Shown here piece by piece: positions 42,692-51,468 of a stretch of 62,569 nt of DNA. Under the pieces are notes generated by a model. That model searched no databases, had not been told where the DNA came from, and was given only the letters and a program-made list of their open reading frames with translations. Position 1 is the stretch's first letter; every line of letters begins with the position of its first letter. The stretch lies in NCBI GenBank assembly GCA_002737445.1, contig NSIR01000008.1, forward strand, positions 1 through 62,569, given 5' to 3'. This DNA is from Nitrosarchaeum sp. (lineage in GTDB: Archaea > Thermoproteota > Nitrososphaeria > Nitrososphaerales > Nitrosopumilaceae). A program made the translations under genes and the position numbers.

Positions 42692-43520
42692 TTTGTTCTC
42701 GCAATTTCTTTAATTCATCATCATCCATTGAAAACCAATTTTCTTGTGCTGGAAATATGCCTGCTTCTACATCATTTTTATAATTTTCAAGGGATTTCAC
42801 AATATCTTCTGATAAATTCAAATATCTTTTTGCAAATTTGGGTTTAATTTTTTCAAACATACCCAATAAATCCTGTAGAACTAATACTTGACCACCACAA
42901 TTTACACCTGAACCAATTCCAATTGTTGGTATGCTTATTGTTTCTGAAATTATTTGTGCAACTTCATGACTTATCATTTCTAATACAATGGCAAATACAC
43001 CAATCTCCTCAAGTTCTTTTGCATCTTCAATCAGTTTTATTGCACTTTCTTTTGTTTTTCCCTGAACTTTATACCCTTCAGATAACATTGTTGTTTGTGG
43101 TTGTAACCCAATATGACCCATTACTGGTATTCCAATATCTGTTATTGCACTAATTGTTTCTACCATTGAAATTCCACCTTCAAGTTTTACTGCATCTGCT
43201 CCTGCTTTAATTAATCTCCCTGAATTTTTTATTGCGTCTTCTATACTAGATTGATATGACATAAATGGTAAATCAGCAACTAGTAATGCATTTTTTCTAG
43301 CTTTACTTACTGCTTCTGTAAACATACACATTTGTTCCATTGTTACAGGAATTGTGTTTTCATAACCTAGCATAACCATTCCTGCACTATCTCCAACAAG
43401 TAGTATGTCTATTCCAGATTTATCACATAATGATGCAAGTGTATAGTCATAACTTGTAATTGCCGAAATTTTTTTACCATCTTTTTTCATTTTAATAATA
43501 TCATAAACAGATTTATGCAT
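42681..43520 (-). CDS. panB: 3-methyl-2-oxobutanoate hydroxymethyltransferase
   Basis: Makes ketopantoate from 2-oxoisovalerate and methylene-tetrahydrofolate (or methylene-H4MPT in archaea). The 279-residue TIM barrel has SAITSYDYTLASLCDKSGIDILLVGDSAGMVMLGY, the active-site VKLEGG, MGHIGLQPQT and IPTIGIGSGVNCGGQVLV, all in family order. It overlaps the upstream PPS gene by eight bases and downstream coaBC by 11, so translation is coupled. Confidence 0.93.
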   Translation of the reverse strand: MHKSVYDIIKMKKDGKKISAITSYDYTLASLCDKSGIDILLVGDSAGMVMLGYENTIPVTMEQMCMFTEAVSKARKNALLVADLPFMSYQSSIEDAIKNSGRLIKAGADAVKLEGGISMVETISAITDIGIPVMGHIGLQPQTTMLSEGYKVQGKTKESAIKLIEDAKELEEIGVFAIVLEMISHEVAQIISETISIPTIGIGSGVNCGGQVLVLQDLLGMFEKIKPKFAKRYLNLSEDIVKSLENYKNDVEAGIFPAQENWFSMDDDELKKLREQIGS

Positions 43521-44277
43521 TAGATAATCTCCTGGTTAAATTATCTCTAATCTCAATAATACTATTTGAAAGATTATTTTTATTATTAAAATCTTTGACG
43601 ATCTTTTTTAATATTTTTTGATTAGTCTTTGATAATTTTTTACATGCTTTATTTAACAAATCTATTGCACGTGTAACATTATCTACAATTGTTATGTTGG
43701 CAGTTTGCGAAGTTCTTGAAAGTGGATTAAGATCAAATGTTATAACTATTTTTCCAGCTTTTCTTAATGCCAGAGTTCTATCTCCATCTTCTAATGGAAC
43801 TATAACTACATCTGCTGCAAAAATTCCATTCTTATCTACAATTCTTCTTGCTGAATCTAATCCAGGTAAAGTGACTGATAATTTTGGATTTGTACCTAAA
43901 ATGTGCTTTACACAATTTTTTTTGAGACTTTTTATGATATTTTGCTTCCTTTTCTCATTAACATAAAATAGATTTACTTCAATTTTTGCCCTCGATGTAT
44001 TGGCTAGTTTAGCTATTTCTTTTGGACATAATGCAGCAATATTACCGTTTATTGAAATTACAACTAAATTTGCCAAAAGAATTTGTGCTGCAGCAGCTTT
44101 TATTGCTAATTTTGCAGTATTGCTTGTTTTCTCTCCTAGTAAATAATCAAAAGCTTCTCCTCTACCATGTGCCAATAATCCTTCCTTAGCTACCAATCCA
44201 TTATCAAATCCTGTAACAAGTTTTTCCCGAATAAATAGTGATTTAGCTCTAGGGTGAGATTTTGGAATTAGAGGCAT
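43513..44277 (-). CDS. phosphopantothenate synthetase (archaeal COG1701)
   Basis: Ligates 4-phosphopantoate to beta-alanine in the archaeal CoA route. About 254 residues from the ATG at 44277; a TTG at 44286 is an alternative. MPLIPKSHPRAKSLFIREKLV, VAKEGLLAHGRGEAFDYLLGE, KIEVNLFYV and GIFAADVVIVPLEDGDRTLALRKAGK, then ITFDLNPLSRTSQ, match the family. It lies between pantoate kinase (upstream) and panB. Confidence 0.9.
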   Translation of the reverse strand: MPLIPKSHPRAKSLFIREKLVTGFDNGLVAKEGLLAHGRGEAFDYLLGEKTSNTAKLAIKAAAAQILLANLVVISINGNIAALCPKEIAKLANTSRAKIEVNLFYVNEKRKQNIIKSLKKNCVKHILGTNPKLSVTLPGLDSARRIVDKNGIFAADVVIVPLEDGDRTLALRKAGKIVITFDLNPLSRTSQTANITIVDNVTRAIDLLNKACKKLSKTNQKILKKIVKDFNNKNNLSNSIIEIRDNLTRRLSNA

Positions 44278-44286
44278 TACATTCAA

Positions 44287-45201
44287 TTAATTTCGGAGTA
44301 ATCTTGCTCCATGATTATCTAGTTTAGATCTTATGATTATTCCTTCTGGATATTTCTTTAAAATCTCTAAAACTTTATTTTCTTTTCTATTTGGTATCAT
44401 TGTAAATATTGTTTCACCAAATAATGCAACACCACATTTTATTCCATTTGAATTTAATTCTTTAATTAAATTTTCCATTCTTACAGTCATGACTTGTACA
44501 TATTTTGCAAATTCTATTGACATATCCTGAAAATGTTCATAGTTTTTTGTTTCTAGTAATTTATTTACCATTTTTCCTCCTAGACCATTAATTTGAGAAA
44601 TATGTTCTTTAAGAAATTTATTTGTAGAAATCGGTGAGAAACAAATCATAACTATACAAATATCTTTAGTATCAATTTTTTCAACTTCACCAATACCTGG
44701 AGCACCAGGTTTTACTCTTATTTCAAAACCACCATGATATGATGCTAAAACATCACCTAATCCAGTCTTACAATTTATTTCAGCATTATGTGCAATTTGT
44801 CCAATCATTGTTTGATTTAGTTTTGTCTCAAGAACATGATCTAGTGCATATGACAATGATAGTGCAACTGCACTACTAGAACCTAATCCATATCCAACAG
44901 GTATGGTGATTTTATGCTGTATATCAAAAAATATATCTTCAAATTTTCCAAGCTTCATAAATTCATTTAATACATATTCTGAAACATCTGTTTTATCTGA
45001 TTGATATCCAATGGTAGTAATTTTAAAATTAGAATTTTGATTAATTTTAGGTAAAATATTGATATGAGTAGTAACTCCCTCTGTAATTGAAAATCCTGCT
45101 CCGATAGAGCCTAATTTTTCAGTATTATTTTGATTATTGTTTTCCAAATATGCTTTGAAAAAGCCTGTAATGTGCGCAGGACAAAATGCAGTTGCCTCCA
45201 T
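44287..45201 (-). CDS. pantoate kinase (GHMP family, COG1829)
   Basis: Phosphorylates pantoate to 4-phosphopantoate in the archaeal CoA route. The 304-residue GHMP kinase has ATAFCPAHITGFFKA and SIGAGFSI near the N-terminus, the P-loop VGYGLGSSSAVALSLSYALD, and GLGDVLASYHGGFEIRVKPGAPG. These are characteristic of PoK. It is the first gene of the PoK-PPS-PanB-CoaBC operon and diverges from the AbrB-PhoU gene, 65 bases away. Confidence 0.9.
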   Translation of the reverse strand: MEATAFCPAHITGFFKAYLENNNQNNTEKLGSIGAGFSITEGVTTHINILPKINQNSNFKITTIGYQSDKTDVSEYVLNEFMKLGKFEDIFFDIQHKITIPVGYGLGSSSAVALSLSYALDHVLETKLNQTMIGQIAHNAEINCKTGLGDVLASYHGGFEIRVKPGAPGIGEVEKIDTKDICIVMICFSPISTNKFLKEHISQINGLGGKMVNKLLETKNYEHFQDMSIEFAKYVQVMTVRMENLIKELNSNGIKCGVALFGETIFTMIPNRKENKVLEILKKYPEGIIIRSKLDNHGARLLRN

Positions 45202-45266
45202 TGATTTTAGTTTAAATTTAACACAAAATATAAGAATATGGATTAAATTATTTAAATCAGTATAAA

Positions 45267-46247
45267 TTGACTAAATTCATTCGACGCCTACAAAAAATTG
45301 GAAGTAGTATACTTGTATCACTACCTAAAGAATGGGTAATTGCAAATAATTTAGACAAAGGTAGTCAAGTAGAACTTGAAACTGGACAAGATAGTGTCTC
45401 AATTTCTGCAAACAAAGAAATGCGTCCTACAAAAGAAGTTGTAATTTCATATCCATTACCTAAAGACGAAAATATTGTAGCGGACATTACTGGAGCTTAT
45501 CTTTTAGGATATGATATTATTCAAATTACTTCAAAATTAATAATACCTGGTGAAAATAGAGAACAAATTCGAAACTCAATGAGAAGATTAGTTGGTATGG
45601 AAATTATAGAAGAAGATGCCTCCAATATTAATATGCAATTTTTATTAGACGCTACAACTTTAAATCCAGAAAAAATTCTAAAAAGAATTAGTTCTATTGC
45701 ACTTGGAATGTATGACGATATAGCAAATGGATTAATTTCATTAGATAAATCAAATTTACAAACATTAGCAAAAAGAGATGTGGAAGTTAATAGGCAATAT
45801 TTTCTTTTAGTGCGATTAATACGAAGTACATTAGTAGATAAAAGATTAGCTAATATATTTAATTTAGAAAATATTGATATTTTAGATTATAGAATGGCTG
45901 CTAATCTTTTAGAAAATGCAGGTGATACAATTGTGGAACTTGCTAATTACATTTATAATTCTACATTACCACAAGAACATTTAAAAAAAATTTTTGATTT
46001 AGTAAAAAATTTCAATATTCTTGCAGAAAAATCTATAGATTCTTTTATTAAATCTGATAGACATTTAGCTATAGAAGCAATATCTCTACATAAAAAATAT
46101 CAGGCAAATCTTTTAACTCTTAGGAGTACAATTGAAAATAAAAAACAAATTCCAACTGAAATTCTTGATCTTCTCTATATGTTTGAACGAATTGCAAAAT
46201 CATGGGCAGATGTTGCTGATCTTGTAAAACCTGTATACAATAAATAA
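45267..46247 (+). CDS. AbrB-PhoU-domain transcriptional/phosphate regulator
   Basis: The 326-residue protein has an N-terminal AbrB/SpoVT DNA-binding swap hairpin (RRLQKIGSSILVSLPKEWVIANNLDKGSQVELE) and two PhoU-type three-helix repeats (about residues 130-215 and 225-320: DDIANGLISLDK, ENAGDTIVELANYIY). This fusion is common in thaumarchaea and probably links DNA binding to phosphate or metal sensing. The start is TTG at 45267, divergent from the CoA operon. Confidence 0.85.
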   Translation: MTKFIRRLQKIGSSILVSLPKEWVIANNLDKGSQVELETGQDSVSISANKEMRPTKEVVISYPLPKDENIVADITGAYLLGYDIIQITSKLIIPGENREQIRNSMRRLVGMEIIEEDASNINMQFLLDATTLNPEKILKRISSIALGMYDDIANGLISLDKSNLQTLAKRDVEVNRQYFLLVRLIRSTLVDKRLANIFNLENIDILDYRMAANLLENAGDTIVELANYIYNSTLPQEHLKKIFDLVKNFNILAEKSIDSFIKSDRHLAIEAISLHKKYQANLLTLRSTIENKKQIPTEILDLLYMFERIAKSWADVADLVKPVYNK

Positions 46248-46763
46248 TTATAATAATTTATTTTTAATAGCATATATCAATACTGCACAAATTGTTTTTG
46301 AATCCTTAATTTTTCCATTTTTAATCATTAAAATTAATTTTTTAAAGTCCATTTTTATAACTGATAATATTTCATCTTCGTCTAATTTCAAATCAGAAAT
46401 TTTCATTAACCCTGATGCAAAAAAACAATGAATAGCCTCTGTATTGTATCCTATAGATGGATAGTATGTAATTAGAGGTGTCATTTTTTTAGCTTTATAT
46501 CCTGTTTCTTCTTTTAATTCTCTAAATGCACATTTCACAGGGGTTTCCTTTTTTTCAAGTGTTCCTGCTGGAATTTCAATAACATATCCGTGAGGAAATC
46601 TATGTTGTTTTACAAGAATTACTTTGTCATTTTCATCAAATGCTAGTATGGCTGCTGCTCCTCGATGTTCAATCATTTCGCGTTTAACTTTTCTTCCCTT
46701 TATCATTAAATCATAAATAGTAAGGTTTAAAATTTTACCTTGAAATATTTTTTTCTTTTTCAT
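46248..46763 (-). CDS. Nudix hydrolase (ADP-ribose pyrophosphatase-like)
   Basis: A 171-residue Nudix enzyme. The motif [23 protein letters not shown] matches G-x5-E-x7-REUxEExGU. [20 protein letters not shown] just before it is the ADP-ribose pyrophosphatase-like signature, and [17 protein letters not shown] follows. It hydrolyses nucleoside diphosphate sugars, probably ADP-ribose. It converges on the PhoU regulator with stops abutting; the double-Lrp gene lies upstream. Confidence 0.9.
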   Translation of the reverse strand: MKKKKIFQGKILNLTIYDLMIKGRKVKREMIEHRGAAAILAFDENDKVILVKQHRFPHGYVIEIPAGTLEKKETPVKCAFRELKEETGYKAKKMTPLITYYPSIGYNTEAIHCFFASGLMKISDLKLDEDEILSVIKMDFKKLILMIKNGKIKDSKTICAVLIYAIKNKLL

Positions 46764-46787
46764 ATTATGTTAAAATTATATTATTAT

Positions 46788-47690
46788 TTAATTTGTTTGG
46801 TATGAAAGATGAAGTGTTGTAGATTTTTTAGCGATTTTAATAGCTTCCTCTAACCATTTTAATGGAAGTGAAATACTTTTAGGTATAAATAAATCTGTAG
46901 ATTTAACATTCTTCATATTTTTTACTCTTTGAGTAAATTCATCCATTTCAAATACATTGTTACTATACATAAATAATACAATTTGTTTTTTTGAAATAAA
47001 AGGTATTTGCATATATGATTTGAATAACTCTTTATTCATTTGTTTTAATACATTTTCAATCTTTATATCAATCCATGCAAGTATTGCAAATGGAATATAA
47101 TTATCAATTTTAGTTGGATTATAAATTACTGTAAACTGAATTCCGTCATTTTCTTGTAATTTATCAATACATCTTGTAATTGTTTTTGTGGAAAATCCAA
47201 TTTTTTTAGATATATTATCAATTTTCTCTCTAGGATATTTTAGTAAATACTCTAAAATTTCTAAATCTGTTTTAGTTAAATTAGAATTAAATCCTATATT
47301 TTCTACTTCAAAAATTGATAATATTCTAACATTCACTATTAATTTATTTGCGAGTAAAATTTTTTCTTGTAAATTTTCTTTTACTACAATACTACAAACT
47401 GTTATTCCACCAACACATGGTACCACAAAATATGGCTCTCCTATCAAAGTTACTTGCTCTAAAATTTTTTTTATATTTTGACCTGTTACAACTATGTAAA
47501 TTACACCAAGTCCTAAAACTGGTGGTTCTACTTTAATTGTAAATTGTTTAATGATTTTATTTTTCTCCATTTTTTTAATTCTAACTTTAACTGCACCACC
47601 AGAAATTCCCAACTCTTTTCCAATTTGTCTGTCTGACTCTCTACAATTATTCAAGAGTCTGCTTAGAATTTTTATATCTAATTTGTCCAT
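46788..47690 (-). CDS. Lrp/AsnC-type regulator with two tandem HTH modules
   Basis: A 300-residue regulator with two winged helix-turn-helix repeats: DKLDIKILSRLLNNCRESDRQIGKELGISGGAVKVRIKKME at the N-terminus and LTKTDLEILEYLLKYPREKIDNISKKIGFSTKTITRCIDKLQ at about 140-180. Each is followed by a RAM-like beta-alpha region. The length is about twice that of single-domain Lrp. It faces the ABC export genes across a 114-base region with an inverted repeat, so it may control both. Confidence 0.8.
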   Translation of the reverse strand: MDKLDIKILSRLLNNCRESDRQIGKELGISGGAVKVRIKKMEKNKIIKQFTIKVEPPVLGLGVIYIVVTGQNIKKILEQVTLIGEPYFVVPCVGGITVCSIVVKENLQEKILLANKLIVNVRILSIFEVENIGFNSNLTKTDLEILEYLLKYPREKIDNISKKIGFSTKTITRCIDKLQENDGIQFTVIYNPTKIDNYIPFAILAWIDIKIENVLKQMNKELFKSYMQIPFISKKQIVLFMYSNNVFEMDEFTQRVKNMKNVKSTDLFIPKSISLPLKWLEEAIKIAKKSTTLHLSYQTN

Positions 47691-47709
47691 TATTTCACCA
47701 AATTAATTT

Positions 47710-47765
47710 CATAATGGTTTCATTAATCAAGAAAATATAAAATTGTCTATAATATTACCATTATG
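47710..47765. promoter_or_regulatory. 9-bp inverted repeat between Lrp-type regulator and ABC export operon
   Basis: CATAATGGT at 47710-47718 and its exact reverse complement ACCATTATG at 47757-47765 are separated by 38 bases, giving 47 bases centre to centre (about four and a half helical turns). The pair sits between the starts of two divergent genes. Lrp proteins often bind paired half-sites, so this is a candidate operator; binding is inference. Confidence 0.45.
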
Positions 47766-47804
47766 TATAAAATACATTAAATATTAGACTTTTTTACTTT
47801 ACTT

Positions 47805-48992
47805 ATGGAATACAGATTACGCATAGCAAAAAGAATGCTATTTAATAAAAAAGGAAGTTTGATTGGTGCAGTTTTAGCAGTAACTATTGGAATTTTAGTA
47901 ATTCATGTAAATTTTGTAATTTTTCAGGGATTGTTTGATGCAATTGTTAGAGATATTTCTAATTATAGAAATGGAGATATTTTAATTACAGATGAAGAAG
48001 ATTATATTGATAAATCAGATCAAGCATTAGTTAAATGGTTTGAAAGAATTCCATATGTGAAGGCAGCTACACCTCGGTTGTCATCGACGGCATCAATTAA
48101 CATGACAAAATTTGGTACAATGTATGAAAAGACTGCAATTCCAATTGTTGGTGTTGATCCTATACAAGATATTCTAACTTCTACTGTACATGAAACTGTA
48201 TCTGATGGTCAATATGTTTATTCAAGAAATTCTATTGTATTAGGAAATATCGTTGCTAAAGATCTTGGAAATGCACAAGTTGGTGATAGTTTACAATTAA
48301 AAATTGTTGATAGATATGGTCAAGATCAAATAAAAAGATTTGTAGTTACAGGAATAGCAAAAGCACCTGGTGGTCAAGGTTTTGATTATAGTGTAGTAAT
48401 TCACATTGATACTTTACGAGATTTAATGGATAGACCTGGAGATACCGGTTCTATTATAGTAAAATTAAATGATCCTTCTAAAGCCACTGAAGTAAAAAAT
48501 TTCTTTTTAGCTTCTTTTCCAAATAATAATTTTAAAGCAGAAACAATAGAAGAATCTGCTGAACAACAACTAGCAGGATTTAGATCTGGAATAGCAATGA
48601 TAAATTTAATTGGATATTTCGGAATGATGTCATCTGCATTTGCTATAGTTACAATTCAAATGATGCTGGTCAATGGAAAAACTAGGGAAATAGGAATAAT
48701 GAGATCAATAGGTGCAACTAGAAAAGATATTTTAATCATTTTTATTTCGCAGGGAATGATCATTGGTGCAATAGGTGCAGGAGTAGGAACTGCGGCAGGA
48801 TTAGGTTATACTTTTTATGCAAAGGAATCACATATGTCATTTAATAATAGCCTCCCACTAGAAGTGAGTTATAATTGGGAAAAAATTATTCAGACTGCTG
48901 TTTTATCATTTATTTTAGCTATAATTGCTTCATTATATCCATCTTATAGAGCGACTAAATTGTTACCAGTGGAGGCAATGAGAAATGTCTAG
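47805..48992 (+). CDS. ABC transporter permease (MacB/FtsX type)
   Basis: A 395-residue permease: first membrane segment about residues 17-38, an external MacB-like domain of about 220 residues (TPRLSSTASIN, PIVGVDP), then three membrane segments from about residue 270 (GYFGMMSSAFAIVTIQMMLV) with the intracellular GIMRSIGATRKDI coupling motif. The stop overlaps the ATPase start by eight bases. Typical of export or lipoprotein-release ABC systems. Confidence 0.88.
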   Translation: MEYRLRIAKRMLFNKKGSLIGAVLAVTIGILVIHVNFVIFQGLFDAIVRDISNYRNGDILITDEEDYIDKSDQALVKWFERIPYVKAATPRLSSTASINMTKFGTMYEKTAIPIVGVDPIQDILTSTVHETVSDGQYVYSRNSIVLGNIVAKDLGNAQVGDSLQLKIVDRYGQDQIKRFVVTGIAKAPGGQGFDYSVVIHIDTLRDLMDRPGDTGSIIVKLNDPSKATEVKNFFLASFPNNNFKAETIEESAEQQLAGFRSGIAMINLIGYFGMMSSAFAIVTIQMMLVNGKTREIGIMRSIGATRKDILIIFISQGMIIGAIGAGVGTAAGLGYTFYAKESHMSFNNSLPLEVSYNWEKIIQTAVLSFILAIIASLYPSYRATKLLPVEAMRNV

Positions 48993-49689
48993 TGTTCTTA
49001 AAATTTCCAATTTAAGTAAAATTTATGGAACTGAAGAAAATAAAGTAAAAGCATTAGATAACGTTTCATTTTCAATTCAAAAAGGTGAATTTGTATTAAT
49101 TGTGGGAAGTTCTGGTTCAGGAAAATCCACTTTACTTAACATGATAGGACTTTTGGATCGTCCAACAAATGGTCAGGTCTTTATCGATACAATAGATACA
49201 ACTAATTTAACCGATAGTAAAATTTCAACATTTAGAAATAAAAAGTTAGGATTTATTTTTCAGTTTTCAAATTTATTAAGTGATTTGACTGTTCTTGAAA
49301 ATGTATTATTGCCAGTTGAAATTTCTGGAAATATTGAGTTTGCAGAAAAAAATGCAAGAGAATTATTAATAGCGGTTGGATTAGAAGATCAAATTAATAA
49401 ACGAACAAATAAAATTTCAGGAGGACAAGCTCAACGGGTAGCTGTTGCTAGAGGATTAATAAATAAACCTTCAATTGTTTTAGCTGATGAGCCAACTGGG
49501 AATTTGGATTCTATTACTTCTTTAAAAATAGTTGATCTAATGAAATCTATGGCTAAAAAACTAAATCAAACATTTATTGTTGTTACACATGATAGCAAAA
49601 TTTTTGGAGATGTTGATAGAGTGATTACAATAAAAGATGGAAAAGCATTTGAAGCCAGTGTGCCATCTAGTATGGGGTTATTAATATGA
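48985..49689 (+). CDS. ABC transporter ATP-binding protein (LolD/MacB type)
   Basis: A 234-residue ATPase: Walker A GSSGSGKST, Q-loop FIFQFSNLLSDLTVLENV, signature SGGQAQRVAVARGL, Walker B IVLADEPTGNLDSIT, H-loop VVTHDSKIFG. This is the MacB/LolD subclass and pairs with the preceding permease gene. Its stop overlaps the next gene, an exported membrane protein, by four bases. Confidence 0.93.
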   Translation: MSSVLKISNLSKIYGTEENKVKALDNVSFSIQKGEFVLIVGSSGSGKSTLLNMIGLLDRPTNGQVFIDTIDTTNLTDSKISTFRNKKLGFIFQFSNLLSDLTVLENVLLPVEISGNIEFAEKNARELLIAVGLEDQINKRTNKISGGQAQRVAVARGLINKPSIVLADEPTGNLDSITSLKIVDLMKSMAKKLNQTFIVVTHDSKIFGDVDRVITIKDGKAFEASVPSSMGLLI

Positions 49690-50975
49690 TAAATTTTAAA
49701 ATTTTATTCATAGTAGTAATATTATTCATTATACCAACAATTACTTTGAATTCATTTGCAGCAGTTTCAGGTGCATCTGGAGATTCTCCATTCGAAAGGG
49801 ATTTTGGGGATGTAAAGTATCTTGATGCTTATTTTGGAACAACTGTCAAAAAAATGGAAGTAGATCCTGGTGATGCTAATGTACCCATCACCATAGTATT
49901 GGCAAATGTGGGAAGTCAAGATATTACTGGAATTAGAGGACAACTATCACTTCCAACGGGTTTTTCATCAACAGATGGGACTGGTTCATTAATTATTGCT
50001 GATAGTGATTCTAATTCATTGGAAGGTAGTAATTTTTATTTGACATTTTATGTAAATGTAGATAAAAATATCCAAATTCAACAATATCCAGGAACTGTTA
50101 AATTAGATTATTCTAGATTTAGAGAATCTGGAACTAGAACAACATTTTTTGATTTTAATTTTAAAGTTACAGGATCAAGCATTATCAATATTACAACACC
50201 AAATTCATTTCTTACATCTTTAAAATCAAATAATGCAATAATTGAAATTTCAAATGATGGGACTGCATCAATTTCTAATGTCAATATTATAACTGATTCT
50301 AGTAACACATCCACTAGTGTAGATAAAGTGATGATTTTGGAATCAAATTGGGATGTAGGTAACATTGAACCTAAAACTTCTAGATTTTTTAATGCTACGA
50401 TATATGTTCCACAAAATATCAAAGAAGATACATTACAAATTCCACTTTCTATTACTTATAATGATGCACATGGTACATTACAAACTGTATCTGAAACTAT
50501 TGATTTTTACATTAAAGGTCTAATTGATCTTTCAATTTATGACGTTGGAGTTATTGATTTATCTGGTTCACAAATGATTGTTGGAGAAATTATTAATGAG
50601 GGAAATGAAAATGCATTATTTAGTTTTATAACTATTGAACCAATGGGAGATTCAAACATAAAAAAACAAACTCAATTTATTGATGAAGTGGAAATTGATT
50701 CTCCAATTCCATTTAATATTCCACTTAAATTTGATGGTGAGCCACATTATGGAGATCATGATATTGAAATTACAGTAAGATACAAAGATAGTGTAAGGAA
50801 CGAGATATTTTTTACACATAATTCAAAAATATTTATCAAAGAACCATTGAAAACTCAATCAGATAATGATTTTACATTAATCATTATTCCAATAATCATT
50901 ATTCCAATAATATCTGTTCTAGTTGGATTTTATATTATTCGTAAACGTAAAAAATCTAAAATCAAGAGTAACTAA
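49686..50975 (+). CDS. secreted, C-terminally anchored surface protein of the ABC operon
   Basis: The 429-residue protein has an N-terminal signal peptide (FIVVILFIIPTITLNSFAA), multiple beta-rich repeats of CARDB/Ig type (NVPITIVLANVGSQDITGIRG, AIIEISNDGTASISNVNI, GEIINEGNENALF) and a C-terminal membrane segment (IIPIIIIPIISVLVGFYII) followed by RKRKKSKIKS. It overlaps the ATPase gene, so it is a likely partner or cargo-handling part of the transporter, much as MacA-like adaptors are elsewhere. No family was recognised. Confidence 0.7.
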   Translation: MINFKILFIVVILFIIPTITLNSFAAVSGASGDSPFERDFGDVKYLDAYFGTTVKKMEVDPGDANVPITIVLANVGSQDITGIRGQLSLPTGFSSTDGTGSLIIADSDSNSLEGSNFYLTFYVNVDKNIQIQQYPGTVKLDYSRFRESGTRTTFFDFNFKVTGSSIINITTPNSFLTSLKSNNAIIEISNDGTASISNVNIITDSSNTSTSVDKVMILESNWDVGNIEPKTSRFFNATIYVPQNIKEDTLQIPLSITYNDAHGTLQTVSETIDFYIKGLIDLSIYDVGVIDLSGSQMIVGEIINEGNENALFSFITIEPMGDSNIKKQTQFIDEVEIDSPIPFNIPLKFDGEPHYGDHDIEITVRYKDSVRNEIFFTHNSKIFIKEPLKTQSDNDFTLIIIPIIIIPIISVLVGFYIIRKRKKSKIKSN

Positions 50976-51064
50976 ACATTTTATCTAATAAAAAATATTT
51001 TTTATCGAGCACTGGAAATACAGTAATTTTCAATTTTAATTATGGCTAAGATTATAAGCAAATA

Positions 51065-51466
51065 ATGGATTTTGTGTTCATGTCAAGTGATGATATTGAA
51101 GTACCAAAGGAACTACGTGAATTTATGCTAAAAGGGGCAGAGGAGACTTTACTTGGACAAAGTAATGGTGCAAAAAGACAATTTCGTTATGGTAATTTAC
51201 ACATTCGAGAATATGATAATAAATTTTTAGTTCATACTGATAAAATTGATCCTAGAAAAGATCCAATTGGTCATTTAGCTTACGATGCTCCAGAAGTTAT
51301 AGTTGGTTTAGCATGTTCAATATTAGTTGGTTCTAAAATTATGAAAAAATTCCTAAATGATAAAAAATTAAATAAATCTAATGTTACAGCAACTATCATT
51401 TCTTCTATTGTTGCAGGATATGTTGGATATATTACATCTAAGAAAATTAAAAAATATTTAAAGTAA
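51065..51466 (+). CDS. small protein with two C-terminal membrane segments, unknown
   Basis: The 133-residue protein has a soluble N-terminal part (LLGQSNGAKRQFRYGNLHIREYDNKFLVHTD, about residues 25-65) and two hydrophobic segments (VIVGLACSILVGSKIM; ATIISSIVAGYVGYI). The start is ATG at 51065, with an alternative Met6. It is followed three bases later by the UbiB-type kinase gene, so the two are one unit. Confidence 0.6.
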   Translation: MDFVFMSSDDIEVPKELREFMLKGAEETLLGQSNGAKRQFRYGNLHIREYDNKFLVHTDKIDPRKDPIGHLAYDAPEVIVGLACSILVGSKIMKKFLNDKKLNKSNVTATIISSIVAGYVGYITSKKIKKYLK

Positions 51467-51468
51467 AT

